From assembly GCF_003287275.1 (NCBI RefSeq), contig NZ_QEVW01000008.1, forward strand, positions 186,001-250,000: 64,000 nt of DNA. The letters run 5' to 3'. A program made the position numbers and the translations under genes. The notes beneath the pieces were generated by a model that had not been told where the DNA came from, ran no database searches, and saw nothing but the letters and a program-made list of their open reading frames with translations. Below, piece by piece: positions 17,676-27,695 of the stretch (positions within the stretch are counted from its first letter, which is position 1; each line of letters opens with the position of its first letter). Source of the stretch: Paenibacillus taichungensis (GTDB lineage: Bacteria; Bacillota; Bacilli; Paenibacillales; Paenibacillaceae).

Positions 17676-19169
17676 TTGAGTTTACACACTAAAAAGGGTG
17701 CAAGAGTCAAAAGAACACGATGGAGTGTGCTTGCTCTTGTCATTACATTACTCACAAGCGTGGGTTTTCCAGCTTCATCGGCTCTGGCTGCAACAGAACC
17801 CGTTTCATTAAACAGACCTACAGATATCGAGTTCTATAAGACGGCTAATGGTGAAACAGAGTTGCTGATTGCAGACACTGGAAACAATCGGGTTATTCGG
17901 TCTACACCGGAAGGCAAGGTACTATCGACGATAGAGGTCAACCAGGTGACGGCGGTTACGATGGGGAACGATGGGCTGATCTACGCTGCTGAATCCGGAG
18001 CAGCCGCAAAAGTACATATTTTTAATCAGGATGGTACTGTGAACGGACAGCCTATAGACGTTATGCGTAAATTTTCGTTGTATCCGCATCCAGATGAGGA
18101 TAAGCAGCCTTACATTCGAAACTTAATTCGATATAAGCAGGGCGATTATGAAAGACTGTACGTTTTCTTCAACGTGTATAGAGAAATGAATAATGCTCCA
18201 GCGAGATATGGCACATTGGCCAACTTCGCTTTGGGACACGAAGGATGGGGAGGTTTGAGTGGCGCATTCTCAGAATACTCTGGCGCAACCCAGGGAACTG
18301 GAGATCAGGTATGGTATACCAATGGGCAGGGAGCGATGCTTTACCCCGTTACAAGTATACTGAATTCAACAGATAAACTCGGAGACTTGACACTGGATCC
18401 AGTAAACAAACGTGTATACGTTGTGAGCGAGAACCAGATCATGCAGAGTGGCTACGAGGGCTTTGTATCTCCTGAACGTCCTGTCCTGAGTACGTGGGCG
18501 AGTGGAAACGAGACATATCCGATTGACCTCACTAATCAGATTGCCTTCGGACCGGAAGGCGAATTGTATATGGCTGATACGGCGAGAGACCGAATCGTTG
18601 TATTCAGTGCAGATGGCAGCTCTGCCCGTATCTTGGGACTAACGCTGGATAACACCCCCAAACCTGTTGTAGGCACGTTTAACAAAACGGTAAAACAGGG
18701 GCTCCCGGTATCCTTTACATCTACGGATTTTACCAGTAACTATGCCGACCCAGAGAACCGGTCTATGACGGATATTCGCATCGCATCCCTGCCTGACAGC
18801 GGTAAATTACAACTGAATGGTACAGACGTTGTGAAGAATCAGGTGGTTCCTGTCGCAGAGTTGAACACATTGGCCTTCGTTCCTTCTTCGGCTTTTACAG
18901 GGATCAAGACAACGTTCGGCTGGCAGGCCAAGAATGGAGCTGTGTTTTCGGATAGCGTGGAGGTAACGATCATGCTGCGAATTAAAGGGGATGCGAATGG
19001 AGACGGTGTGATTACACCTGCAGATGCCTTATTGGTGAATAAATATATCAAAGGTTTAATCACGTTAACACCGAGTCAGATTGAAGCGTTGGACATGAAT
19101 GATGATGGTGTACTGGATGCCGAAGATTCAGCCCTGATTATGGGCGTTTACTTGGGGATTAATTCTTAA
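17676..19169 (+). CDS. Secreted beta-propeller protein with type I dockerin
   Basis: A 497-residue exported protein. The TTG start is supported by AAGGAGG seven bases upstream. A signal peptide ends near ALAAT (about residue 38). Residues about 45-330 contain NHL-like propeller repeats (LLIADTGNNRVIRST, LYMADTARDRIVVFS). An Ig-like region follows (about 330-430). The C-terminal 60 residues are a type I dockerin: two calcium-loop repeats, GDANGDGVITPADALLVNKY and DMNDDGVLDAEDSALIMG. Dockerins bind cohesins. The next gene, 21 bases on, encodes two cohesins with SLH anchors, so this protein is probably fixed to the cell surface through it. Enzymatic activity, if any, is unknown. Confidence 0.88.
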   Translation: MSLHTKKGARVKRTRWSVLALVITLLTSVGFPASSALAATEPVSLNRPTDIEFYKTANGETELLIADTGNNRVIRSTPEGKVLSTIEVNQVTAVTMGNDGLIYAAESGAAAKVHIFNQDGTVNGQPIDVMRKFSLYPHPDEDKQPYIRNLIRYKQGDYERLYVFFNVYREMNNAPARYGTLANFALGHEGWGGLSGAFSEYSGATQGTGDQVWYTNGQGAMLYPVTSILNSTDKLGDLTLDPVNKRVYVVSENQIMQSGYEGFVSPERPVLSTWASGNETYPIDLTNQIAFGPEGELYMADTARDRIVVFSADGSSARILGLTLDNTPKPVVGTFNKTVKQGLPVSFTSTDFTSNYADPENRSMTDIRIASLPDSGKLQLNGTDVVKNQVVPVAELNTLAFVPSSAFTGIKTTFGWQAKNGAVFSDSVEVTIMLRIKGDANGDGVITPADALLVNKYIKGLITLTPSQIEALDMNDDGVLDAEDSALIMGVYLGINS

Positions 19170-19190
19170 AATTAGAAGGGAGTGACTATC

Positions 19191-21554
19191 TTGCCAAACA
19201 ATAAGGGACATTTCATTTCTGTAAAATCCAAACGATTCATGAAGGCGCTTCTGGCTGTGCTGCTCTTGGTTTCCATGAGCTTTTCGTGGCTTCCTCAAGC
19301 ACATGCCAGTGTAGATCCTGTAATTCATATCGGAGAAGTATCTGGTAAACCAGGAGACATCGTCGAAGTGCCTGTATCCTATGATTCAAAAGGCTCAGAA
19401 TTTTCTTTTTATCACTCTGAATTGTCCTTTGCCTATGATTCGGCTGTGCTTGAACTCGTTGAAGGGGACAAGGTTGTAAACCGCCAAGCTTATGAGAATT
19501 ATCAGGGAGTCAGCCTAACTGAAGATACGTCTGCTCCAGGATATATATCAGTGATAATGACGACGCAAAATTTCATTCAGGAATCCACGGCGCTGTATTC
19601 CCTTCATTTTAAAATTAAGGAGAGTGCGGCTATCGGTCAAAGTTCAGTAGCTCTTCATGCGGGCGCACTGGTAGAGGAATTTGATCCGTTTCAGGTGACT
19701 GGGGAAAATGGGCAAGTTACTGTGCTGGCCGATGTGAAACCGGTGGGGAGTGTTGTTGTCTACATTGGATCAGAAGAAGGAAAAGCAGGTGACAAGGTAA
19801 CGCTAACTGTCGACACGGTGGCGCTTTCTCAACCGATTGGCTCTTACGGGGTACGTCTGAAGTTCAACCCGGCAGCCTTACAGGTGACTGATGTTACAGG
19901 CAGTCCGGGAATACGACATCATGCGAATAATGAGACAGGATCGCTTATCGTGGGCTGGAGTGATGAAAATGGAGGGCTGAGTCCTATCCCGGCGTTCGAG
20001 ACCTACCAGACGTTGTTCAAAATTGAATTCACGATTACCTCCAATGCTGTTGCAGGCGAGTATCCGGTGGAGTTCGTCAACGAGACGCTACTAGAACACT
20101 TCACGGTGACGGATACCGATGGAATTGAAATGCATAAACAGGCAATATCAGGCGATATCACGGTCGTTGGTGAGCCAACAACACCAACAACGCCAACAAC
20201 ACCATCCAATCCGGGTTCGTCCGGTTTAGGAAGTTCATCCGGTGGTTCGACGCCAACCTCACCGTCTGCAAGCACTTCCGAGAAGATTACGCTAAATGTG
20301 ACCAATGAACGGAATGCAAATGTAGTTGTTTCTACAACGATCATCGAAAGAACAACAGGGGCAGATGGACGTAAAAAGGATGTGGTGAATCTGACAGCCG
20401 AGCAGACTTCTCGTGCGATTGAGAGCTTGAAGAAGGCCGGTTCGAATATTGCCCGGATCATGATTCCGGATGAGAAGGACGAGGTATCCGAACTGAATGT
20501 GAAGCTGCCAGCCAAGTCTACTTCACTGATGGCAGATGAGAAGATGAATCTGTATATTGAAACGGATAACGCTTCCCTTCAACTTCCGGCGAATTCTTTA
20601 AAGGGACTGGGCTCGGATATATTCTTCCACCTTGTTCCGATTAAGGATGCCGCAGGGCGTGAAGCGGTGGAGCAGCGTATCCAGAAAGATCCATTAATCA
20701 TCAAAGCATCAACAGATCCTGCCGACTTCCGCTTGGTAGGACGTCCAATGACGATTGAGACGAATATGAGCAGTCGTCCAGTGATGGTTGTGCTTCCGGT
20801 CAGAGATAAGAACCTGACGCAGAAGGAACTGGACAAGCTGCAAGTATTTATCGAACATAGCGATGGGACAAAGGAACTCGTTAAGGGTAAAATCGTTAAG
20901 TTTAATGGAACAGATCAACCAGGAATTGAGTTTGAAGTCACCAAGTTCAGCACATTTTCCATTATTTTGATGAATGGGGGCCAGTCATCAGCCTACATTC
21001 AAGGATTTGCGGACGGCACGTTCAGACCGAATCAAGCGGTTCAGCGTGCTGAAATGGCTGCCTTATTATCTCGAATACTGCCGTCTGGCAGCGACGAGGC
21101 TGCGCACAATAGATCATATCGGGATATGCCGGTTGCGGAATGGGCACGCGAAGCGATTACAAAGGCTACTGCAGCAGGTTACATGCATGGCAATGCTGCC
21201 GGGGATTTCATGCCAGGGCGTTCCATTACACGAGCCGAGATGGCTGTCATTATTGAACGGATTTTGAAAACTCAGGAAGCAACTGCAGAAACAACGGCTG
21301 TGCCAAACGAAGCTGCTGATCTTACACAGCACTGGGCACGCGAAGCAGTTCAGCGTGTATTGGCAGCAGGCATCATGAGTGTGTCGCAAGACGGAGCATT
21401 CCGTCCAAACGATGCTGTGACACGAGCAGAGGCCGTTACATTGCTGAATCGTCTGGTTCATATCGAACCTGATCTGTCCAGTACATCCATGTGGAAGGAT
21501 GTATCTGTTGGTCATTGGGCTCACGGCGCAATCCAGGCTGCATCCCAAAATTAG
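19191..21554 (+). CDS. Cell-surface scaffold: two cohesins and three SLH domains
   Basis: A 787-residue surface protein. TTG 19191 is preferred to GTG 19182 because GAAGGGAG lies eight bases before it. After the signal peptide (cut near AHASV) there are two cohesin-like domains, about 42-182 (GKPGDIVEVPVSYDSKGSEF) and about 187-327 (GKAGDKVTLTV). A Pro/Thr and Gly/Ser linker and a domain often seen in Paenibacillus S-layer proteins follow (about 363-595). Three SLH repeats end the protein (for example FADGTFRPNQAVQRAEMAAL). SLH domains bind wall pyruvylated polymers; cohesins bind dockerins. The dockerin gene directly upstream makes an anchored pair likely. It is much smaller than classical scaffoldins. 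Confidence 0.88.
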   Translation: MPNNKGHFISVKSKRFMKALLAVLLLVSMSFSWLPQAHASVDPVIHIGEVSGKPGDIVEVPVSYDSKGSEFSFYHSELSFAYDSAVLELVEGDKVVNRQAYENYQGVSLTEDTSAPGYISVIMTTQNFIQESTALYSLHFKIKESAAIGQSSVALHAGALVEEFDPFQVTGENGQVTVLADVKPVGSVVVYIGSEEGKAGDKVTLTVDTVALSQPIGSYGVRLKFNPAALQVTDVTGSPGIRHHANNETGSLIVGWSDENGGLSPIPAFETYQTLFKIEFTITSNAVAGEYPVEFVNETLLEHFTVTDTDGIEMHKQAISGDITVVGEPTTPTTPTTPSNPGSSGLGSSSGGSTPTSPSASTSEKITLNVTNERNANVVVSTTIIERTTGADGRKKDVVNLTAEQTSRAIESLKKAGSNIARIMIPDEKDEVSELNVKLPAKSTSLMADEKMNLYIETDNASLQLPANSLKGLGSDIFFHLVPIKDAAGREAVEQRIQKDPLIIKASTDPADFRLVGRPMTIETNMSSRPVMVVLPVRDKNLTQKELDKLQVFIEHSDGTKELVKGKIVKFNGTDQPGIEFEVTKFSTFSIILMNGGQSSAYIQGFADGTFRPNQAVQRAEMAALLSRILPSGSDEAAHNRSYRDMPVAEWAREAITKATAAGYMHGNAAGDFMPGRSITRAEMAVIIERILKTQEATAETTAVPNEAADLTQHWAREAVQRVLAAGIMSVSQDGAFRPNDAVTRAEAVTLLNRLVHIEPDLSSTSMWKDVSVGHWAHGAIQAASQN

Positions 21555-21623
21555 AATGTTTATTGCTGATGCTGCTTTGTTCCTATCCTGCGCTAGGGAC
21601 GAGCAGCATCAGATGAACTCCAG

Positions 21624-21647
21624 AGGCATCTGCGGATGCCTTTTTTT
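21624..21647 (+). terminator. Terminator after the cohesin/SLH gene
   Basis: AGGCATC, loop TGCG, GATGCCT and seven T. A longer hairpin just upstream (about 21565-21612, CTGATGCTGCT with AGCAGCATCAG) may help to end or protect the message. Confidence 0.88.
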
Positions 21648-21745
21648 CATCGTTATATCGTAGCCTGGGAAAAGGATGGACAGGGTCAAGCGTGAGTGCG
21701 AAAATAACGCTATATTGAGTGGTAGCTGCTACGGAAGAAGGAGAG

Positions 21746-24700
21746 ATGACTGTCATCAGAAAGGATCGGTTTTTGTTAGGGGTTGGATTAATGACAATGC
21801 TGCTCGCACTCGTGGTTGTGTTGCAGATCGGGGGTGGACGAGGGACGCCTGTTGCCAAGCAGGGGACTCTGGAGCTGGTAGACTTCTCATGGACAAGCGA
21901 TACCATTATTCCACTGGATGGAGAATGGGAATTCTATCCTGAGCAGCTGCTCTCACCACAGCAGATCCATCTAACGCGTATCAAGCCCATCATGATGCAA
22001 GTGCCTGGGAACTGGGATGAGGATGTGATTAATCAAGGCTATCCAATGAGCGGGAAGGGATATGGGACCTATCGCCTGATTGTGCGGAATTTGCCTCAGG
22101 GGGAGCAACTGGCAATTGCCAAACGATATGTTCGATTCGCGGATGCGATGTATCTGGATGGGCAGCAGATGAGCCGATCAGGGCTTCCGAGCACGTCTGC
22201 GGCATCCTATATACCACGCAATGAGCCATATACGATTTATTTTCATACGAAACAAGCAGAGCTCGAAATTGTGTTACAGGTAGCTAATTTCGATTTTCGC
22301 AGCGGTGGTATCTACAACTCGATTGAACTGGGGTATGCCAGTCAGATTGAAAGAAGAACGATGATTCAGTCTGGACTGGAGCTGTTCATCATGGGGATTG
22401 TAGTCATCTTTGGTTTGCTGTTTTTCTATCTCTATCTTCGTCTGCATCGTGATCGCATTCAGTTGCTTTATGCGCTATTTTTCTTGGGTTTTGCCGTCAT
22501 TGTGGTGACGAATGGGGAGCGTCTGTTATTACAGCTTGCGCCGGGAATTCCCTTTGAGTTCGCCTTTAAAATGAAATATGCAGCGGTATATGGTGTATCC
22601 GTCATTGTTAGCATGATTACATGGAAACTGGCACCTGGGCTGGGGCAAACGATCAGAAGATGGCTTCGGCTGCCAAGTGTTCTGCTTGCTCTATACGTCG
22701 CCCTGATCATGATATCTCCATTTCGAGTGTATTCCTCCATTCAGGAAGCCATGTATATCGTTAACCTGTTGTCTTATGCTGTAGCCTTTGCTGTCATTCT
22801 GCTTCACTATGTTCTGAAGAAATATGAGAGCAAGAGTCGTTCCCAGTTACAACTTCTCATCACATGTATCTGGCTTATGCTTGTAAATTACGTTCTTGGC
22901 ATCCTCGTAACGTGGTATCCGGTGAGTCAGATTCTACTTAATTGTACAACATTAGTAATTTTGAGTGTCTTCGCCGTGCTCCTGATCTATCAATATGTCG
23001 GAGCTTATGATGCAATGCAGCGGCTTACGCAACAGCTTCAATTATCGGACAAAGTAAAGGATGAGTTTTTGCTGCTGACATCGCATGAACTGAACTCTCC
23101 GCTTCACAGCATCATTCATTTATCCCGTTCTCTTCTAGGAACGTCGTTGAGACGCACGAATGAGACCGAAATTCGAAGTAAGCTTCAACTCATACGCAAT
23201 ACATCATACCGGATGTCCAATCTTGTGAATGATCTGATCGATATGTCGCGATTTAGAGACGGCAATATGAAGATTGCGGTGGGCACTGTTGATCTGGTAT
23301 CCTGCCTTTCTTTGGTCACTGAGGTGCTCGGGTTTCTGGCTACGGGAAAAGGAATCGTTATGGTACGCAGGCTGGAGCTTGAGGCCCGCTATGTTATGGC
23401 AGATGAGAGCCGTCTGCTGCAAGTGCTGTACAACCTTGTTTATCATATGATTGGTCAGCATAGTCACAGGGAGCTGGTATTCGAGTGCGAGCGGCATCAA
23501 GAGCGAGTGCGGATTATACTTCGTTTCGAGGCATACACGGAACAGTTTACCCGATTGGGGAGAGAAGACCGCGCTGATTTACAGAGTATGCAGAACGGTT
23601 CAGCAGGCTTGTCTGTTTCAGCAGAGCTTGTCGGCATTATGGGGGGGCGGCTTACGGTCAACGATGCAACAGAATCAATTCAGATCGAGCTTCCATCCGC
23701 AGAAAATGCTGGCATGGAGAGCGTTACTGAGACTGCAGTATCTCAGGAAACGTACGTAGAGGATTTATCGGAATTACCATCTAGCAACGCTTCAGCAGCC
23801 ATATTAATTGCAACAACCGATCTTGTGGACATGGAGCACTTGAATACATTACTTTCTACAGAAGGTTTTCAGGTTAGCTTTGCGGACTCCGACATAGAGG
23901 TGCAATCATTACTTGCAAGCGGTAAGCTGCCTGATCTCGTCATCGTGGATGCGATGCTGCCTGCGGTTACAGGTTATAAGGTGTGTAAACAGATTCGGCT
24001 GGAATTCAGCCAGGTGGATCTGCCGGTTCTGTTTATCAACATGCGCAGTACACCAGCGGATATTGAGGCATGCATTAAGGCAGGAGGCAACGATTTTATT
24101 ACACGCCCGCTGGATGCGGGAGAGATTCTGGTCCGAGTACATACCTTGCTCGGTATGAAACGACTGGTGAAGGAAGCTGCGAACAACGAAATGGCGTTTC
24201 TTCGTTCACAGATCAAACCGCATTTTCTGTATAATGCCTTGGGAACGATTATGTCGTTATGTTTCACAGACGGGCCCAGAGCGGGAGAGCTGTTAGGCAG
24301 CTTCAGTCGTTATTTGCGAATTCTTTTTCATCTGGATAACTCGGAGGAGTTGATTCCGCTCAGCAAGGAGATGGAGTTGATTCAGGCCTATGTGGAGATT
24401 GAGCAGGAGCGCTTCGGTTCACGTCTTCAGGTTGAGTTGGATGTGGACAGATCACTGAATTCCTGTAAAGTGATGCCACTCCTCATCGAACCGCTGGTGG
24501 AGAATGCTATCCGGCATGGGGTGTCGAAAAAGATTGATGGAGGAACGGTGCGGTTATTCATCCGAAAATGTGAAAATCGGGTTCAAGTGGTGGTTGAGGA
24601 TGATGGGATCGGCATGTCTCCTGAGCAGGTCGCAAGTATTCTGGAAAGAGGCCATGCCGAACAGGGAATTGGCTTGCAAAATGTACAGAGGCGACTGAAA

Positions 24701-24781
24701 CACATGAACGGACAAGCACCTGTGATCCAGAGTGAACAAGGTCACGGGACGAAGATAACGATTGAATTCCCATACCAATAA
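21746..24781 (+). CDS. Hybrid sensor kinase: 7TM, HisKA, receiver and LytS-type kinase
   Basis: A 1011-residue membrane protein. After a first helix comes an extracellular jelly-roll (7TMR-DISM-like, about 35-190), then seven or so helices (about 205-440). A HisKA domain follows with His447 (TSHELNSPL); its ATPase region is poorly conserved. A receiver-like domain has Asp735 (VIVDAMLPAVTGY) but FITRP where a Lys is usual. A second kinase module of LytS/YesM type ends the protein (IKPHFLYNALG, His826; EDDGIGMS). ATG 21746 is chosen over GTG 21719; its GGAG is close to the start, so this is less certain. It is followed by a response-regulator gene, its likely partner. The signal is unknown. Confidence 0.85.
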   Translation: MTVIRKDRFLLGVGLMTMLLALVVVLQIGGGRGTPVAKQGTLELVDFSWTSDTIIPLDGEWEFYPEQLLSPQQIHLTRIKPIMMQVPGNWDEDVINQGYPMSGKGYGTYRLIVRNLPQGEQLAIAKRYVRFADAMYLDGQQMSRSGLPSTSAASYIPRNEPYTIYFHTKQAELEIVLQVANFDFRSGGIYNSIELGYASQIERRTMIQSGLELFIMGIVVIFGLLFFYLYLRLHRDRIQLLYALFFLGFAVIVVTNGERLLLQLAPGIPFEFAFKMKYAAVYGVSVIVSMITWKLAPGLGQTIRRWLRLPSVLLALYVALIMISPFRVYSSIQEAMYIVNLLSYAVAFAVILLHYVLKKYESKSRSQLQLLITCIWLMLVNYVLGILVTWYPVSQILLNCTTLVILSVFAVLLIYQYVGAYDAMQRLTQQLQLSDKVKDEFLLLTSHELNSPLHSIIHLSRSLLGTSLRRTNETEIRSKLQLIRNTSYRMSNLVNDLIDMSRFRDGNMKIAVGTVDLVSCLSLVTEVLGFLATGKGIVMVRRLELEARYVMADESRLLQVLYNLVYHMIGQHSHRELVFECERHQERVRIILRFEAYTEQFTRLGREDRADLQSMQNGSAGLSVSAELVGIMGGRLTVNDATESIQIELPSAENAGMESVTETAVSQETYVEDLSELPSSNASAAILIATTDLVDMEHLNTLLSTEGFQVSFADSDIEVQSLLASGKLPDLVIVDAMLPAVTGYKVCKQIRLEFSQVDLPVLFINMRSTPADIEACIKAGGNDFITRPLDAGEILVRVHTLLGMKRLVKEAANNEMAFLRSQIKPHFLYNALGTIMSLCFTDGPRAGELLGSFSRYLRILFHLDNSEELIPLSKEMELIQAYVEIEQERFGSRLQVELDVDRSLNSCKVMPLLIEPLVENAIRHGVSKKIDGGTVRLFIRKCENRVQVVVEDDGIGMSPEQVASILERGHAEQGIGLQNVQRRLKHMNGQAPVIQSEQGHGTKITIEFPYQ

Positions 24782-24807
24782 ATGAAGCAAAGGGGGAACC
24801 TGTAGTG

Positions 24808-25932
24808 ATGCAAGCGTATTTGGTGGATGACGAGCCGCATGCTTTGAATATGCTGGAAATGTTCCTTACTCGAACAGGTAAAGTACACGTCGCAGGGCGT
24901 GCGGCTAATGGCTTTGATGCGCTTGTGGCACTTCGGAACATTCACCCGGATATCTGGTTTCTGGATATTGAGATGCCAGGAATGAGCGGATTGGAGTTGG
25001 CAGCGAACATACACGAGGTGGAACCGGACGCCATGATCGTGTTCACGACTGCCTATGATCAGTATGCTGTGGCCGCTTTCGAGCATGAAGCGCTGGATTA
25101 CCTGCTCAAACCAATCGAGATGGAGCGCTTGTCACGGACCATTGAGCGATTGACAAAGGAGAAGAACAGACCCACGGATCACGTTGTCGTCAAGACTGAT
25201 AATATGGACAAGTTGTTTGTCCAATTGCTTGGGACATTCCGTGTTGCAATCACAAATGGAAAGACGATGATGTGGCGAACAGCCAAAGAGAAGGAGCTTT
25301 TTGCGTATTTGCTGCTGAATAACCCTGCCACAAGTGCAGTTCACCGGGATCGTATTATCGAAAAGTTATGGCCGGATGAACCTTATGAGAAAGCCAAAAT
25401 TTATTTGCACACCTGTGTGAGCCTGTTGCGAAAAAATTTGCGGAACGTTGGTATTGAACATTTGTTGAGATATAAAAGTGAGCACTATATCCTGGATAAG
25501 GAACGAATCAGAGCAGACGTATATGATTTTCTGGACATTTCGTTCAGGATGGAGCAAGAAGATATGCCGATATCTCTAATCGAGCAAACCTTACATTTGT
25601 ATCTGGACGAACTGTTACCTCAGGAGGATTACCCATGGATAGTGGAGCTAAGTCATAAGCTGGAGCAAATTTCACTGGAGCTTAAGCTGAAACTTTCCGA
25701 GAAATATCTGGATTCACGTAACGGCAGAAAAGCAGCAGAGGCAGCAGAACGTGCAATCAGTCAATCGCCATATGAAGAAGAAGCCTATCGTCGTGCCATG
25801 CAGGCGTACTTGTACATGGGTAAACACGACCATGTGCTGCGGATCTATCGCAATCTCAAAGAAAGATTGACTGAGCTTAACATTCAGCCCTCCTTTCTCA
25901 CGAGACAGTTATATGAACAGATTGAGGTCTGA
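24808..25932 (+). CDS. Response regulator with winged-helix and BTAD (SARP-like) output
   Basis: A 374-residue regulator. The receiver domain has DDEPH, the phospho-acceptor in WFLDIEMPGMSGLE (about residue 53) and the conserved Lys in YLLKPIE. A winged-helix region (about 135-225, FAYLLLNNPATSAVHRDRII) and a helical bacterial-transcriptional-activation domain (about 230-372) follow. GTG 24805, one codon upstream, is an equally spaced start. The gene begins 27 bases after the hybrid kinase and is surely its partner. The target genes cannot be named; the neighbours on both sides are surface or exported proteins. Confidence 0.88.
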   Translation: MQAYLVDDEPHALNMLEMFLTRTGKVHVAGRAANGFDALVALRNIHPDIWFLDIEMPGMSGLELAANIHEVEPDAMIVFTTAYDQYAVAAFEHEALDYLLKPIEMERLSRTIERLTKEKNRPTDHVVVKTDNMDKLFVQLLGTFRVAITNGKTMMWRTAKEKELFAYLLLNNPATSAVHRDRIIEKLWPDEPYEKAKIYLHTCVSLLRKNLRNVGIEHLLRYKSEHYILDKERIRADVYDFLDISFRMEQEDMPISLIEQTLHLYLDELLPQEDYPWIVELSHKLEQISLELKLKLSEKYLDSRNGRKAAEAAERAISQSPYEEEAYRRAMQAYLYMGKHDHVLRIYRNLKERLTELNIQPSFLTRQLYEQIEV

Positions 25933-25982
25933 AGAATCGACATGTTCGGATACTGGAGCCGCAATTTTAACTCACAAAAAAC

Positions 25983-26016
25983 GAGTCATGGATCATATTC
26001 CATCGACTCTTTTTTT
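25983..26016 (+). terminator. Terminator after the response regulator
   Basis: GAGTC-A-TGGA pairs with TCCA-TC-GACTC around a short loop, then seven or more T. Confidence 0.8.
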
Positions 26017-26031
26017 GTATTTATGAAAACA

Positions 26032-26085
26032 TTGACAATTCGTTAACAATTCCAGGATTTCCCGTTTACAAATCTCTCCTATAAT
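26032..26085 (+). promoter_or_regulatory. Pho box and promoter of the phosphate operon
   Basis: TTGACA (26032), TTAACA (26043), AGGATT (26054) and TTTACA (26065) recur at exactly 11-base steps, the spacing of Bacillus PhoP boxes; three of the four fit TTHACA. TATAAT follows at 26080-26085. The long leader to 26240 has no gene. Phosphate starvation should activate the operon that includes pstSCAB. Confidence 0.8.
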
Positions 26086-26239
26086 TACAATCGTGATAGG
26101 TCATTTTTACTATGAACGTGGAAGTTTGGGGGGATGAGCCGGACAAGCTCTCATAAAGACGATACATGCAGAATACCAGACAGCAGGGCATGACAAAACA
26201 AGGCAAATTAAATGGAATAGAGAAGGGTGACAAGAGCCA

Positions 26240-27640
26240 ATGTCAATGAAAAAAGTGTTAGTGGTGTCCATGGTAGCAACAGTGTTAGGTACTTCTGTGG
26301 TTAGTGCAGTATCGGCTGCTCCTGCAGTGAAACCTGCGGCTAATGCAGCTCAGGTGCAAAATTCCACGCTTACAATAAACGGTAACAGCGTCATCGTTCG
26401 TTCCATCGTTAAAAATGGGGAGACACTTGTGTCACTTCGTGATGTGATCAAAGCCATCGGCGCACAAGCCGAAGTACATAGCGGAACGACGGTGATCAAG
26501 CTGAATGATCACAGCGTGACGCTCCAAAACAATAGCAAACAAATTGTGGTAGATGACGTCAAAGTGAATCTGAATCAACCGGTTACCATCATCGGTGGTA
26601 CAAGTTATATCGCTCTTCGTCCACTGGTGTCGGGCGTTGGCGGTACGATTGTCAAACGAAACGGACTGCTTGAGATCAGTACGGTATCCTTGATCGATGA
26701 AGTCGAGAATCCTCGTTTTGCCGGAGCGGATAAGCTGATTGTTTCCAAGAGCGACAACAATGGCAGAAACGATTATCTCGTGAATACAACAAGCGGCAAA
26801 TATGAGTTGTTGCTAACGACAGACGGTGGATCGGATCTCGTTATTTCGCCAAGTGGTGATCAAGCGGCTTATACGAATGCCGAAGGAGCCGTTTATATTA
26901 TTGATCTGAAGACCAAGGCTTCCAAACTGATCACGAGTGACAACAGCATCAAGCCTGAGTTGGTTTGGTCTGCTGACGGGAGTGCAATCTACTTCCTGCA
27001 AGGAGATAAAGGGTCTGTGATTGCCAAGCTGAATCTGGCGGATGGCGCGATTACGAAAGTGGTCGAAGACAAGGTGGATTATAAGGAAAACCTGAATGTT
27101 TCTGCTGACGGCAAGAAATTCATCTATACCGTAACAACACTTGGTACCGTAACTTCGGATACAACCAATGTGGATGAAGACAATGTCTCCATTGATTTCT
27201 CATCCAATCAACAGCAAATATTTTCGTATAACACAGGAGATTCAAAACCCGAGGCTGTGAAGCTTACAACATCAACCGACGACAAGGTATTTGTATGGTC
27301 TGCTGACGGACAAAAAGCCTACTACGTGAGTGTACCTTCCGAAGACGGTAAAGCATCGTTGCTGTCTGTGAATTCATCCCAAAAGTCTACGCCGGTGTAC
27401 ACCGAGTACGATGTAGAACAAGCTATTCTGTCAGGTGGAATCTTGTATGTACTGGCAGCCCAGGATGACAACAACAGCGTGATCCTTTCGATCGACCCGG
27501 TAACTGGAAAACAAACCAAGTTGTACACCGTATCTTCCGATGTATCATCCATCGCGGTTGCCGGATCACAGATCTCTGTGGTTGAGAACGGCCGAGTTCT
27601 GGTACAAGCTGGCGGAAGCTGGAGAGCCGTTACGAAGTAA
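26240..27640 (+). CDS. Exported copper-amine-oxidase-N-like and beta-propeller protein
   Basis: A 466-residue exported protein. The signal peptide ends near VSAAPA. Residues about 40-150 form a copper amine oxidase N-terminal-like domain (GETLVSLRDVIKAIGAQ and SYIALRPLVSGVGG), a wall- or ligand-binding module common in Firmicutes. Residues about 160-460 look like a TolB/WD40-like propeller with repeated VWSADG segments. There are no oxidase residues, so it is not an amine oxidase. It lies directly behind the Pho box and 55 bases before pstS, so it is probably co-transcribed with the phosphate importer. A function in phosphate capture or sensing at the wall is conjecture. Confidence 0.8.
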   Translation: MSMKKVLVVSMVATVLGTSVVSAVSAAPAVKPAANAAQVQNSTLTINGNSVIVRSIVKNGETLVSLRDVIKAIGAQAEVHSGTTVIKLNDHSVTLQNNSKQIVVDDVKVNLNQPVTIIGGTSYIALRPLVSGVGGTIVKRNGLLEISTVSLIDEVENPRFAGADKLIVSKSDNNGRNDYLVNTTSGKYELLLTTDGGSDLVISPSGDQAAYTNAEGAVYIIDLKTKASKLITSDNSIKPELVWSADGSAIYFLQGDKGSVIAKLNLADGAITKVVEDKVDYKENLNVSADGKKFIYTVTTLGTVTSDTTNVDEDNVSIDFSSNQQQIFSYNTGDSKPEAVKLTTSTDDKVFVWSADGQKAYYVSVPSEDGKASLLSVNSSQKSTPVYTEYDVEQAILSGGILYVLAAQDDNNSVILSIDPVTGKQTKLYTVSSDVSSIAVAGSQISVVENGRVLVQAGGSWRAVTK

Positions 27641-27695
27641 TGTTTTATATCAAATATGATCACAAGCTTTTTAATTCGAGAGGAGTTTAATTAAC

